From contig QCJK01000005.1 in the NCBI GenBank assembly GCA_003216075.1, forward strand, positions 1-64,000: DNA of 64,000 nt, read 5' to 3'. The DNA is from Prochlorococcus sp. AG-409-B05. Lineage in GTDB: Bacteria > Cyanobacteriota > Cyanobacteriia > PCC-6307 > Cyanobiaceae. The translations under genes were made by a program, and so were the position numbers. Position 1 is the stretch's first letter, and the number at the start of each line of letters is the position of its first letter. The notes beneath the pieces were generated by a model. That model was not told the DNA's origin. It did not search any database and was given only the letters and a program-made list of their open reading frames with translations. This document shows positions 55,973-64,000 of the stretch, piece by piece.

Positions 55973-56079
55973 TTTAAATAATTAATAAATTATCAATGGA
56001 ATAATAATATTCCCGTTTCCCTCTCTCAATAGTTACTCGTTTAACAATACAGTTATAGACTTGATTTTTCTCACCTATC

Positions 56080-56161
56080 ATAAAAGCTATAGTTAAGGTG
56101 ACGTGACTTTTTAAGTGAGTGATTAATTGCGTTCTCTATGTGAGAACTATTCCCACTCAAT
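56080..56161. repeat. Right arm of repeat unit 2 with guaA-end core
   Basis: GTGAC..ACTTTTTAAGTGAGTGATTA, TTGCGTTCTCTATGTGAGAA and then ATTCCCACTCAATAGTCCC. This matches the bases immediately downstream of guaA (57950-58008). Read on the minus strand the last part codes SGTIEWE and a stop, the same final residues as guaA. Confidence 0.7.
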
Positions 56162-56250
56162 AGTCCCAGATTTAAAAGTGCAGTGAGTGACTTAGGTTTT
56201 CACCTTCATTATAACGCGGTGAAGTGACGGTGAAGTAGATGGCAATTACC
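56149..56250. repeat. Left arm of repeat unit 1
   Basis: Begins with the core ATTCCCACTCAATAGT and aligns with the left part of the empty unit at 55315-55420. Two adjacent iteron-like motifs (CGCGGTGAAGT at 56215 and GACGGTGAAGT at 56226) lie just before the nuclease gene stop. Confidence 0.65.
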
Positions 56251-56251
56251 C

Positions 56252-57775
56252 CTAAACATCATTTCTGCAACTAGGGCATAACAAAGAAGAGTCTTTTTTA
56301 GTTCTTTTATTAATCATCTCTTCCCATTCATGTGAATTATCATCAGGACACACCCACCAAACAATCGATTTACTTTGATTAGATATCTCTGCAGGTGTTC
56401 GCCCAACATTTTTTAATGGGTGCCACTGTTTGGCAATATGAGGTGATTTTGCTTCTAATGAGTTCTCATAAGTAACCCATTTTCCACTGCAATAAGGACA
56501 CCCGCTACTCCTTCCCGTTCTATTGCAAATACTTGCCTCCCATTCATGGGCAGCATTAGAAGAACACTGCCACCAGACTTTGTAATTACTTTGAGAAGCA
56601 AAATGTCGCGGAGTTAATGGATAATTCATTTCTGGATGCCATTCCTTCGCTACATCTGGGAACATTATTTCCAGTGAATTACTAGGATGAGGAGAAGGAA
56701 GAAGGTTTACATATTCACGAAATACTTTTTCTTGCAAAAATGTTGTGCGTTTTAAATAGTTCTGAATATCAAGCAAAAGAACTCTTTTCTCCAAGAAAAA
56801 CATATTTTGGATTGCAATTAATAATCTATTCACATCATCCTTCAAGACTTCCTCTCCATCCACGCAAATATCAATACTATCAAGTGGTTGCAGAGGTTTT
56901 TCTCTAAGTCTTATCAAATGAATACCTATTTCCTTGAGATACTTATTTTTCTGCAAATCCTCATATACTCTTTTCTGATGAAAATACTGCCCATCATATT
57001 CAATTCCAAGATTGATATCAGGTAAAAAAATATCAATCTCCTTACCATCTATTTGATGCCTAGATTTTACGCTCTTAAATATCGCTTCTAATTCTGATAG
57101 AAAGCGCATCTCTGGCACTGAAGACTGCTGAGAGCAATGAGGGCAACCTGAGGAACTTCCTGTTCTACTTCCAACTGCAACCAACCAAACATGTTGACTA
57201 AATCTTTGACATTGCCACCATACTTTTTTTTGACTCTTGTTAGTTAAATCATTTGGAGTTAAATCACCATTTTTAATGGGATGCCATTCCTTTGCAATTT
57301 CAGGTGAAAGAGTTGCTAAGGAGTTTTCAGGAGCGACTCTTTTGCCAGCACAATATGGACAACCTCTACCTTTTCCATTCCCTTCTGTTCTAGAAGCAAT
57401 CTGTGCTTCCCATTCATGGGCATCACTAACAGAACACTGCCACCAAACTTTCTTTCTATTTCCAAGAGTGACGTCATAAGGCGTGAGTTTTCCATTCTTG
57501 GTTGGATGCCATTCCTTCGCGATTGCAGGTGAAAGAGTTGCTAAACAATTGTCATCACAAACTTTCTTGCCAGCACAATATGGACAACCTCTACCTTTTC
57601 CATTCCCTTCTGTTCTAGAAGCAATCTGTGCTTCCCATTCATGGGCATTACTAACAGAGCACTGCCACCAAACCTTTTCACTACTCTTATTAGCAACATC
57701 AGAGGGAGTCAGGTTGCCATTTTTAGTCTTATGCCATTGAGCAGCAATATTGGGTGAAAATTCCGCCAAGGACAT
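56252..57775 (-). CDS. Five zinc-ribbon repeats with internal Vsr/DUF559-like nuclease domain
   Basis: A 507-residue protein. Zinc-ribbon repeats of the DUF4379 type lie at about 4-68, 79-143, 153-215, 368-430 and 441-504. Each has Cys-x5-His then CxxC (C39/H45/C64/C67 and equivalents) and the pattern EWHPxKNGxLTP...VWWQC. Residues 220-325 form a different domain, KEIDIFLPDINLGIEYDG with D248, E259 and D261, then H266 and KEIGIHLIRLRE. This fits the very-short-patch-repair/DUF559 endonuclease fold. DNA cleavage near a specific target is inferred. Repeats 1 and 2 share an exact stretch of about 80 bases, a recent duplication. It lies inside a guaA-end-bounded unit. Confidence 0.82.
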   Translation of the reverse strand: MSLAEFSPNIAAQWHKTKNGNLTPSDVANKSSEKVWWQCSVSNAHEWEAQIASRTEGNGKGRGCPYCAGKKVCDDNCLATLSPAIAKEWHPTKNGKLTPYDVTLGNRKKVWWQCSVSDAHEWEAQIASRTEGNGKGRGCPYCAGKRVAPENSLATLSPEIAKEWHPIKNGDLTPNDLTNKSQKKVWWQCQRFSQHVWLVAVGSRTGSSSGCPHCSQQSSVPEMRFLSELEAIFKSVKSRHQIDGKEIDIFLPDINLGIEYDGQYFHQKRVYEDLQKNKYLKEIGIHLIRLREKPLQPLDSIDICVDGEEVLKDDVNRLLIAIQNMFFLEKRVLLLDIQNYLKRTTFLQEKVFREYVNLLPSPHPSNSLEIMFPDVAKEWHPEMNYPLTPRHFASQSNYKVWWQCSSNAAHEWEASICNRTGRSSGCPYCSGKWVTYENSLEAKSPHIAKQWHPLKNVGRTPAEISNQSKSIVWWVCPDDNSHEWEEMINKRTKKDSSLLCPSCRNDV

Positions 57776-57861
57776 TTATAAATCCACCAAAACGGATATC
57801 TTTTTCACAATAACGGAGGTGTAGAGAAAACCTCTTTCTACGATTTCTCCTAAGAGAAGGT

Positions 57862-58006
57862 GACAAAGTGTCACGGTGAAGTTGCGGTGAAGTCATATCT
57901 CTAAATTGTTGCTATTACGTCACCTGATTTTCACGTTGAACTCACGGTGAAGTGTCTTTTTGAGTGTCTGATTACGTTCTCTATATGTTACTTATTCCCA
58001 CTCAAT
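57862..58006. repeat. Right arm of unit 1 running into guaA
   Basis: Contains TCACGGTGAAGT at 57871, TGCGGTGAAGT at 57883 and TCACGGTGAAGTG at 57942. The array's inner core ATTCCCACTCAAT at 57994-58006 is part of the guaA coding end. A GTGAC/GTCAC hairpin lies at 57860-57874. The same order occurs in the empty unit and in unit 2. Confidence 0.7.
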
Positions 58007-59578
58007 CGTGCCAGGAGGCTTACTCGTAATATCATAAACAACTCGATTAACTCCCTTAACCTCATTAACAATTCGATTGGAAATTCTTTGAAGAATCTCA
58101 TAAGGGATATGTGACCAATCAGCTGTCATTCCATCCTCACTAGAGACGCAACGCAAAACAATGGGCCATGCATATGTTCTCTGATCACCCATTACACCGA
58201 CAGAACAAACGGGTAACAAAACTGCAAAAGCTTGCCAAATAGAATGGTATAAGCCTGCCTTGCTAATTTCCTCACGCACAATCAAATCAGCATCACGCAA
58301 ACAATTTAATTTTTGATTAGTTACCTCTCCAAGAATACGAATAGCTAATCCAGGGCCAGGAAAAGGATGTCTGCTAACGATTTCTTCAGGCAAGCCCAAA
58401 GATCTTCCAACCTTTCTGACCTCATCCTTAAATAAGCGTCTTAAAGGCTCTACTAACTTAAATTGAAGGTCCTTTGGCAGTCCTCCAACATTGTGGTGAC
58501 TTTTGATTTTAACTGCAACGCGTTCACCAGTCTTTGAGTCTATATTTGTTCCCGCACTTTCAATGACATCTGGATATAGAGTGCCCTGAGCAAGATAATC
58601 AAATGGACCCAAACGTGCACTTTCTTCTTCAAAAACTCTGATAAATTCAGTGCCAATAATTTTCCTTTTTTGTTCCGGGTCAGTAATACCTTTTAATTTA
58701 GAAATGAATCTTTCACGTGCATTTATATACTCAACATGAATATGAAATTTTTGATGAAAAAAATTCATCAGAAACTCTGGCTCTCCTTTTCTCATAAAAC
58801 CTTGATCAATAAACATGCATGTCAATTGATTCCCAATTGCCTTTTGTAATAAAAAAGCAAGAGTTGATGAGTCAACACCACCTGACAACGCAAGCAATAC
58901 CTTTTTTTTACCTACTTTTAACCGAACTTGTTTGATGGCTTCATCAATAAAAACCGTAGTAGTCCAATCTGGTTCACAGCCACAAATATTATAAACAAAA
59001 TTTCTGATCATTATCATTCCATGCTTCGAATGAACAACCTCTGGGTGAAATTGAACCCCATAAAATCTTCGATCATGTGAAGCTATTGCTGCTTCAAAAG
59101 TGTTATCAGTATGAGCTAAGCGTACAAAACCAAAAGGAAGAGATTTGACCGCATCCCCATGACTCATCCACATAGTTGATCCATCCTCAACATTTGTTAG
59201 CAATGCAGTCGGATCATCCAAATGTAATGGGGCTTGGCCATATTCAGCCTTTCCAGAAGCAACCTCAACACACCCCCCCAATTGATGGACCATGAGCTGC
59301 ATGCCATAACAAACTCCAAGAACAGGAATGCCTAAATTCCAAATCTCCTTATCACAGATAGGGGCTCCATCGGCATATACCGAACTAGGACCTCCACTAA
59401 GAATGATCCCTTTAGGCGAGATTGACCGCAATTCTTCAGCTGAAGTGGTGTAACTCATTACCAAGGAATAAACCTCTGTTTCTCTTATTCGACGGGCGAT
59501 CAACTCGGAATACTGCGATCCAAAATCAAGAATGACAATGGCTGGTTTCCGTGGAGCATCGAACTGTGAGTCACTCAT
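57992..59578 (-). CDS. guaA: GMP synthase (glutamine-hydrolysing)
   Basis: Aminates XMP to GMP using glutamine. The N-terminal class I amidotransferase has the catalytic cysteine in GVCYGMQLM and histidine and glutamate in HPEVVHSK. The ATP-pyrophosphatase part has the P-loop [10 protein letters not shown]. The C-terminal dimer domain ends [14 protein letters not shown] 59578 ([11 protein letters not shown]) is preferred to the TTG-like upstream extension to 59656, which would overlap cbiD; it gives 528 residues, the family norm. The 3' end is copied in the neighbouring repeats. Confidence 0.97.
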   Translation of the reverse strand: MSDSQFDAPRKPAIVILDFGSQYSELIARRIRETEVYSLVMSYTTSAEELRSISPKGIILSGGPSSVYADGAPICDKEIWNLGIPVLGVCYGMQLMVHQLGGCVEVASGKAEYGQAPLHLDDPTALLTNVEDGSTMWMSHGDAVKSLPFGFVRLAHTDNTFEAAIASHDRRFYGVQFHPEVVHSKHGMIMIRNFVYNICGCEPDWTTTVFIDEAIKQVRLKVGKKKVLLALSGGVDSSTLAFLLQKAIGNQLTCMFIDQGFMRKGEPEFLMNFFHQKFHIHVEYINARERFISKLKGITDPEQKRKIIGTEFIRVFEEESARLGPFDYLAQGTLYPDVIESAGTNIDSKTGERVAVKIKSHHNVGGLPKDLQFKLVEPLRRLFKDEVRKVGRSLGLPEEIVSRHPFPGPGLAIRILGEVTNQKLNCLRDADLIVREEISKAGLYHSIWQAFAVLLPVCSVGVMGDQRTYAWPIVLRCVSSEDGMTADWSHIPYEILQRISNRIVNEVKGVNRVVYDITSKPPGTIEWE

Positions 59579-59639
59579 ATGTCTAAAAAAACTTGTGCGA
59601 AGACATCTCAGAACATTCAGAGTAGATAAAAATTGATAA

Positions 59640-60824
59640 TTAGTCCTCCAAAGCAATTCCTAAAGCATCGACCTGTCGCAAACCGATTGGACCTGCCCAT
59701 CGCAAACTGCGCTGACGATCAAAGAAAACAGCACCGATCTTCATGGGCCAATTTCCATATCGTTGAATATAAGATTGACTACGTGTTTCAACAGTGGCAG
59801 CAATTTTAAACCATAAGCTCCTAGCAATTTCTGGATGCTTAGCATCCAAAACAATAAAGGCTTCCTCAACAGATTTTGCCTTAGAGATGGCTTGAATCAA
59901 ACTAATAGGCAATCCTTCGTTTACCGCAAGTGCTGCCAATATCTCCATTCGGCCATCGGCTAAATGATGATGAGTATGAAATATGCCACCAGCAAGTTTA
60001 ACTAATTTCCCGTGATATCCAAAAACAAGCAACTCTTGAACACCCTTCTCAGCAGCTGCTACCAAAACAGGCCCCAACCAATTTCCCGTTTTCAACAATG
60101 ATTTCGCTGGAACTCCTCTTTTACGAGCTAATTCGAAACCATTTTCACCTAAAACTACAGTTAATCGGCCGGAGAAGCTGGAATCTGAACAATAAATATC
60201 CAACTCTTCCAAAACTTCGTTCAACTTCTCAGGCGAAGCACTAATCTGAGCCTCTGCTGTCGTTCCAATCAAAGCCAATCCATCAACCACACCAAATGCC
60301 TGATTAGAAGTTCTACACGCCAATTCCTTCCCTCTTGGAAAGATTATTTCCAACTTCAAAATGCAATGGGTTGGAACTAATTTACGAAGATTAATTTCTA
60401 ACAACTCACGAGCAAAAGCTGAAATACAAAGTTCATCAGTTCCCTCAAATTTACCCACTCCATGACCTGGTACCAACTGCAGCCAATCAACAGAGCGATC
60501 AATATCAACTGACTCAGATCTTTGTACCTGCTCTAGACATTGAACAAATGTCCATATTTCCATCCCTCGAGTTAGGTCAAGTCCCAATCCAGAATCGCAA
60601 TGACTAATACCTATCGCTTGCTTCCCTCCATCCATTAAGACAACAGAACTAACAGGCACCAACAAGGATTTATCTTGGTCAGACAGTTCAATCAATTGTT
60701 GATCAAAAAAAGGCCGACCTAATAATGCTTCTAAAGCAGCACGGGCAGCAGCAGCAACCCATACAGGCAAAGTCAAGCCTTTTCTTGGGGTGTCCAAAGA
60801 GTCTCTAATAAAACGATCTGACAA
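59640..60824 (-). CDS. cbiD: Cobalt-precorrin-5B C1-methyltransferase
   Basis: Methylates C1 of the corrin ring in the anaerobic vitamin B12 pathway. The 394 residues match CbiD in length, and [18 protein letters not shown] and [19 protein letters not shown] are family stretches. The start is TTG at 60824. It lies upstream of guaA with 61 bases between, so both may be co-transcribed, a typical arrangement in picocyanobacteria. Confidence 0.9.
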   Translation of the reverse strand: MSDRFIRDSLDTPRKGLTLPVWVAAAARAALEALLGRPFFDQQLIELSDQDKSLLVPVSSVVLMDGGKQAIGISHCDSGLGLDLTRGMEIWTFVQCLEQVQRSESVDIDRSVDWLQLVPGHGVGKFEGTDELCISAFARELLEINLRKLVPTHCILKLEIIFPRGKELACRTSNQAFGVVDGLALIGTTAEAQISASPEKLNEVLEELDIYCSDSSFSGRLTVVLGENGFELARKRGVPAKSLLKTGNWLGPVLVAAAEKGVQELLVFGYHGKLVKLAGGIFHTHHHLADGRMEILAALAVNEGLPISLIQAISKAKSVEEAFIVLDAKHPEIARSLWFKIAATVETRSQSYIQRYGNWPMKIGAVFFDRQRSLRWAGPIGLRQVDALGIALED

Positions 60825-60862
60825 GATAGTTTCTAAGATGATTGATGTTGTAAACCGCGGCC

Positions 60863-62017
60863 ATGCAGGAAAAACTTACCCTGATGATCCCGGGCCCAAC
60901 GCCTGTACCAGAAAAAGTGCTCAAAGCACTTGGAAAGCACCCTATCGGACATCGCAGTGGCGAATTTCAAGCATTAGTCGAAAAAACCACGAGCCAATTG
61001 AAATGGTTGCATCAAACAACAAATGATGTTCTAACGATCACGGGAAGCGGTACAGCCGCAATGGAAGCCGGAATCATCAACACTCTTAGTCGAGGAGACA
61101 AGGTTATTTGCGGAGAAAATGGGAAATTTGGTGAAAGATGGACCAAAGTTGCCAAAGCTTATGGTTTAAATGTTGAAGTCATAAAATCACCATGGGGCAA
61201 ACCACTCAATCCAGAAAGCTTTAAACAAATACTTGAATCAGACAAAAATAAAGATATTCGTGCAGTAATCATGACTCACTCAGAAACATCTACAGGAGTA
61301 CTAAACAACTTACAAGCAATTACTCAACACGTAAAAGAACATGGCAATGCATTAACCATTGCTGATTGTGTAACTAGTCTAGGTGCATGCAATGTTCCCA
61401 TGGATGAATGGGGGATAGATGTTATCGCTTCAGGCTCTCAAAAGGGATACATGATTCCGCCTGGTTTGAGTTTTCTTGCAATGAGTGAACGTGCATGGGA
61501 CGCACAACAAAAATCGGATTTACCCAAGTTTTATTTAGATCTAGAGTCTTATCGCAAAACAGCTGCAAAAAATAGCAATCCTTTCACACCAGCAGTGAAT
61601 CTATATTTTGCTCTAGAAGAAGCATTAAACATGATGCAAGAAGAAGGACTCTCGTCGATTTTTAAGCGTCATACCCGCCATCGAGATGCCGCCCAAGCAG
61701 GAATGAAAGCAATAGGACTACAACTCTTCGCTGAAGAAGGGCATGGAAGTCCTGCTATTACAGCTGTCGCCCCTCAAAATATTGATGCCGAAGAATTACG
61801 CAAAGCTGTTAAAGAAAAATTTGATATCCTTCTTGCTGGCGGACAAGATCACTTAAAAGGCAAAGTATTTCGCATTGGTCATCTAGGGTTTGTAAATGAT
61901 CGTGATGTTCTAGCTGCAGTAGCAGCAATTGAATCTACCCTTAGTTATTTAAAACTCAATAATTCTGTACTTGGATCTGGAGTTGCTGCTGCATCAAAGG
62001 TATTAAATGGATTTTGA
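60863..62017 (+). CDS. Class V aminotransferase (alanine/serine-glyoxylate type)
   Basis: A 384-residue PLP aminotransferase that probably makes glycine from glyoxylate, useful in photorespiration. The start LTLMIPGPTPVPEKVL, TGSGTAAMEAG and the PLP lysine in SGSQKGYMIPPG are family landmarks. It is the protein often labelled soluble hydrogenase 42-kDa subunit in cyanobacterial annotations. It is divergent from cbiD across only 38 bases. Confidence 0.9.
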   Translation: MQEKLTLMIPGPTPVPEKVLKALGKHPIGHRSGEFQALVEKTTSQLKWLHQTTNDVLTITGSGTAAMEAGIINTLSRGDKVICGENGKFGERWTKVAKAYGLNVEVIKSPWGKPLNPESFKQILESDKNKDIRAVIMTHSETSTGVLNNLQAITQHVKEHGNALTIADCVTSLGACNVPMDEWGIDVIASGSQKGYMIPPGLSFLAMSERAWDAQQKSDLPKFYLDLESYRKTAAKNSNPFTPAVNLYFALEEALNMMQEEGLSSIFKRHTRHRDAAQAGMKAIGLQLFAEEGHGSPAITAVAPQNIDAEELRKAVKEKFDILLAGGQDHLKGKVFRIGHLGFVNDRDVLAAVAAIESTLSYLKLNNSVLGSGVAAASKVLNGF

Positions 62018-62043
62018 TTTAATATAATATTGCCAAAATTTTT

Positions 62044-62115
62044 GCGGGTGTAATTCAGTGGTAGAATGTCAGCTTCCCAAGCTGAACGTCGCCGGTTCAA
62101 ATCCGGTCACCCGCT
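62044..62115 (+). tRNA. tRNA-Gly (CCC)
   Basis: The acceptor stem GCGGGTG pairs with CACCCGC. The anticodon stem TCAGC/GCTGA encloses TTCCCAA, giving CCC (reads GGG). The T arm CCGGTTCAAATCCGG is normal. Discriminator is T; CCA is not encoded. It starts 26 bases after the aminotransferase stop codon. Confidence 0.95.
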
Positions 62116-62185
62116 TATATTCAAGAAAAGCTATCATGCGGAATCCAAACAATTAATTGATATTTATACAAACACAATCAATTGA

Positions 62186-62377
62186 TTAAACCCTTGGTTT
62201 TATTAACTGCAAAACCTGAGGCCCCACACTACTAGCTCGTCGCTCTTGATCTAACGCTTTCAAAATCAAAGTGGCCGCAGCTTGAAGATCACCTGCTTCA
62301 GCTTGTGCGCATGCAGAATCAAAATAATTACCAGCAGCTTTAGTATAAGCTTCGCTTTTGTCGCGCGAAGAATTCAT
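62186..62377 (-). CDS. Conserved-type small helical protein (63 aa)
   Basis: A helical alanine-rich protein with the stretch YFDSACAQAEAGDLQAAATL, reminiscent of one TPR hairpin. The ATG at 62377 is chosen over one at 62410 because the extra residues look unlike the rest. A protein-interaction role would fit. Length and composition match small conserved picocyanobacterial genes. Confidence 0.62.
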   Translation of the reverse strand: MNSSRDKSEAYTKAAGNYFDSACAQAEAGDLQAAATLILKALDQERRASSVGPQVLQLIKPRV

Positions 62378-62410
62378 TATGGTTTGGGATCTCAAAAAAG
62401 TAGATGTCAA

Positions 62411-62816
62411 AACTGACTAGATAAAGCCCTTTTTTCAATTTTACTGGAAGGATGTATCAGCTGTCGACTAAGAGGGATCTTCAGCATAATTTTTACACAT
62501 AAAAAATTTTAAAAACCCAATAATTTTACTAACAAAGAGCCTTGAATTCCAGTTTCTTCAGGAGTACCCGCCAAATCAGCGATTTGTGCTCACAAGAACG
62601 TAAATCGTCATTGATCACCATCAGTTTCAACAACAGCCAAAGAAAATTCCAATTACTTTAAATAATGCCCAACTTCGTACAAGGCCAGCCAGTTAGATAC
62701 AGCCTGCTCCAAAAAGAATCTTGAACAAAATTAACCTCAAAGACTTCAGGCAAATGAAATAATCGACAAAACTAATTCTGACTCATTTTTGATATGTTTT
62801 TGTACCCCAAAAACAA
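62411..62816. other. Intergenic region, 406 bases
   Basis: No convincing frame on either strand. A small CAAATC/GATTTG hairpin lies at 62572-62586. Nothing else is seen. Confidence 0.4.
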
Positions 62817-63101
62817 CTAGGCTGCAAGGATATCTTCCTCGTCACTTTCTGGGCAGTCTGACTCAGCATGATCAAGATGAGATGAACTTTCTAAAAGCTC
62901 TTGACATTCTCTCAAAAGATTATCAACACCATCAAGCATCTCTACCTCTTCCGCAAGAGGTTCTATTTGGTTCTCGCTGACTAACAATTCAAGAGCTTCT
63001 TGACGTTGTTCTAATTTTACTAATCGCTGAGAAAGCGCTGTGAGGGTTACAGCTAGATCTTCAGCAGTACGAGTAATTCTAAAAGAACAAGAAGAAGACA
63101 T
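62817..63101 (-). CDS. Acidic coiled-coil protein (94 aa)
   Basis: A helical protein with a probable coiled coil at about 15-50 (TALSQRLVKLEQRQEALELL) and a very acidic C-terminal tail (SDCPESDEEDILAA). The ATG at 63101 (MSSSCSFRITRTAED) is preferred over 63155, whose added residues look non-coding. Divergent from the AbrB-type gene. No named domain. Confidence 0.65.
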   Translation of the reverse strand: MSSSCSFRITRTAEDLAVTLTALSQRLVKLEQRQEALELLVSENQIEPLAEEVEMLDGVDNLLRECQELLESSSHLDHAESDCPESDEEDILAA

Positions 63102-63222
63102 TCTGAAATAGAGATCAATCTCTCTGATAACAACACATCTACCGACAAGACTCAAGCCCTAAGTGAGACTATGCGAAAAACTTTATTTGCGAGAGACTTA
63201 AGGTAATTCAATTCACTGAACT

Positions 63223-63738
63223 ATGCCACCTATAGCAACGCTACTGATATATCTACTAGGAGGTACTCTGTTAGGCATGCTAATGCTTTTAACTGGCCTG
63301 CCAGCAGCACCACTCGCAGGCGCATTAATAGGTGCAGGAGCGATAGGTATGAGTGGACGTTTTGAAATTGCACCATGGCCACCAGGCACAAGAACAGCAC
63401 TTCAAATTGGCATTGGCACAATTATTGGTAGCGGTCTCACTAGAGGATCTTTAGAACAATTGCAAGTCCTTTGGCGTCCTGCAATTCTCATAACTATGAC
63501 TCTTGTTTTAACTGGAATTGCTGTAGGACTCTGGAGTAGTCGACTACTCGGTATCGATCCAGTTATAGCTTTATTAGGAGCTGCACCGGGTGGTATCAGT
63601 GGAATGAGTTTATTGGGTGCAGAATTCGGGGTTGGCGCAGCCGTAGCAGCACTTCATGCAGTGCGATTAATCACAGTTCTACTTTTACTGCCAATTTTTG
63701 TGAAACTACTAGGACCATTAGGACTAACCAATCCTTAA
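63223..63738 (+). CDS. AbrB-family (AmoA-like) membrane protein
   Basis: A 171-residue protein with about five hydrophobic helices. The loop GAAPGGISGMSLLGAEFG is the AbrB duplication-domain signature of the pfam AmoA-like/AbrB membrane family (unrelated to the DNA-binding AbrB). Usually two copies form one protein; here a single copy is present. Function in the family is poorly known; a regulator or transporter role has been suggested for relatives. Confidence 0.85.
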   Translation: MPPIATLLIYLLGGTLLGMLMLLTGLPAAPLAGALIGAGAIGMSGRFEIAPWPPGTRTALQIGIGTIIGSGLTRGSLEQLQVLWRPAILITMTLVLTGIAVGLWSSRLLGIDPVIALLGAAPGGISGMSLLGAEFGVGAAVAALHAVRLITVLLLLPIFVKLLGPLGLTNP

Positions 63739-63834
63739 TGAACTATGGACAGGCATATATAGATACGTTACGAGGGAGAGGTAGCTCTTGAAATTATGAT
63801 GAGTAAAAAAAAATGCAATGTCATCCCTATAAGC

Positions 63835-63951
63835 TTAATCAGTCTTTGCTGCACGATGCTTATCAACCCAAATGTACATGCCAGCACAAAAAACACCGGC
63901 GAAAAAGGAGCCCAAATTTATTGTTTCATGAGGAGTAGTGGCAATGAGCAT
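63835..63951 (-). CDS. Small membrane protein near right window edge
   Basis: A frame on the minus strand with MLIATTPHETINLGSFFAG, then a hydrophobic stretch, then VDKHRAAKTD at the end. The ATG at 63951 gives 38 residues; the frame remains open to the window end, so a longer, partial form cannot be excluded. The single-helix layout resembles thylakoid miniproteins. No name is assigned. Confidence 0.45.
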   Translation of the reverse strand: MLIATTPHETINLGSFFAGVFCAGMYIWVDKHRAAKTD

Positions 63952-64000
63952 GAGGTCAGCTGGAACGCATCCTATGCAGTCATCAAACGCCAAACTAATA

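Larger units (their letters stand above)
55315..58006. mobile_element. Putative accretion array at the guaA 3' end
   Basis: Three successive units are bounded by copies of the guaA 3'-end core at 55315, 55491, 56149 and 57994. The outermost is empty, the next carries a lipoprotein gene (plus strand), and the one next to guaA carries the zinc-ribbon nuclease gene (minus strand). Core copies diverge with distance from guaA: the inner copy is identical over 13 bases, the outer ones are degenerate. That fits repeated insertion next to guaA with older units pushed outward. No integrase or transposase is seen in or beside the array. Confidence 0.5.

Noticed and set aside
56252-57775. Zinc-ribbon repeats read as a CRISPR or simple DNA repeat array
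   Set aside because: Repeat spacing (75 codons) and conserved Cys/His in frame show protein domains; no spacer-repeat pattern exists.
60790-61026. Plus-strand frame overlapping the aminotransferase start
   Set aside because: It is an out-of-frame shadow of cbiD and the aminotransferase gene.

Overview
The window looks like a chromosome segment of a low-light Prochlorococcus (or a very close marine picocyanobacterium). It is AT-rich with short intergenic gaps. It carries photosystem II small subunits (psbX, psbY), a high-light-inducible protein, ycf66, a circularly permuted (two-piece) tmRNA gene, a flavodiiron flv3/flv1 pair and many short proteins of the kind restricted to picocyanobacteria. 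The strain cannot be fixed from the sequence alone; base composition and gene content suggest an SS120/MIT9211-like lineage, which is inference.

Layout. 1-9.3 kb: 3' part of sufS, an S9 peptidase, def, a HIT protein, an ABC exporter, hli, two TolB-like lipoproteins and ycf66. 9.4-20.9 kb: psbX, a YggT protein, accC, tRNA-Leu(GAG), an LpxB-like glycosyltransferase, a PRC-barrel protein, smc, an orphan LigD_N-like protein, small membrane proteins, a DUF883/holin-like pair and a THUMP RNA methyltransferase. 21-28.7 kb: permuted ssrA, psbY, then a low-density AT-rich stretch with short proteins, an FkbM methyltransferase, a multispanning GT-C-like protein and an outer-membrane beta-barrel. 28.7-39.2 kb: dense housekeeping block (methyltransferase, argJ, coaE, gatB, thiO, ndk, speA, alaS). 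39.5-51.6 kb: Snf2-family ATPase, SWIM zinc-finger protein, MEKHLA protein, a three-gene TRAP transporter, then flv3-flv1 and an FMN reductase, all on the plus strand. 51.9-55.1 kb: a small protein, PBP2 (mrdA) and two conserved proteins. 55.1-58 kb: accessory segment. 58-64 kb: guaA, cbiD, a class V aminotransferase, tRNA-Gly(CCC), two small proteins, an AbrB-type membrane protein and a small membrane protein near the right edge.

The least ordinary part is 55.3-58.0 kb, downstream of guaA. Short copies of the guaA 3' end (coding GTIEWE-stop in the best copy) plus its 3' flank recur four times. They bound one empty 189-bp unit, one unit carrying a small lipoprotein gene and one unit carrying a 507-residue protein with five zinc-ribbon repeats around a Vsr/DUF559-like nuclease domain. 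The arms contain repeated TCACGGTGAAGT-like motifs. This looks like successive insertions at the guaA 3' end, each restoring the gene, with no recombinase visible nearby. It is the best candidate in the window for an undescribed mobile system.

The remaining genes are mostly independent housekeeping functions. Clear functional groupings are flv3-flv1-FMN reductase (O2 photoreduction and flavin chemistry), the TRAP P-Q-M genes, and the Snf2/SWIM pair.
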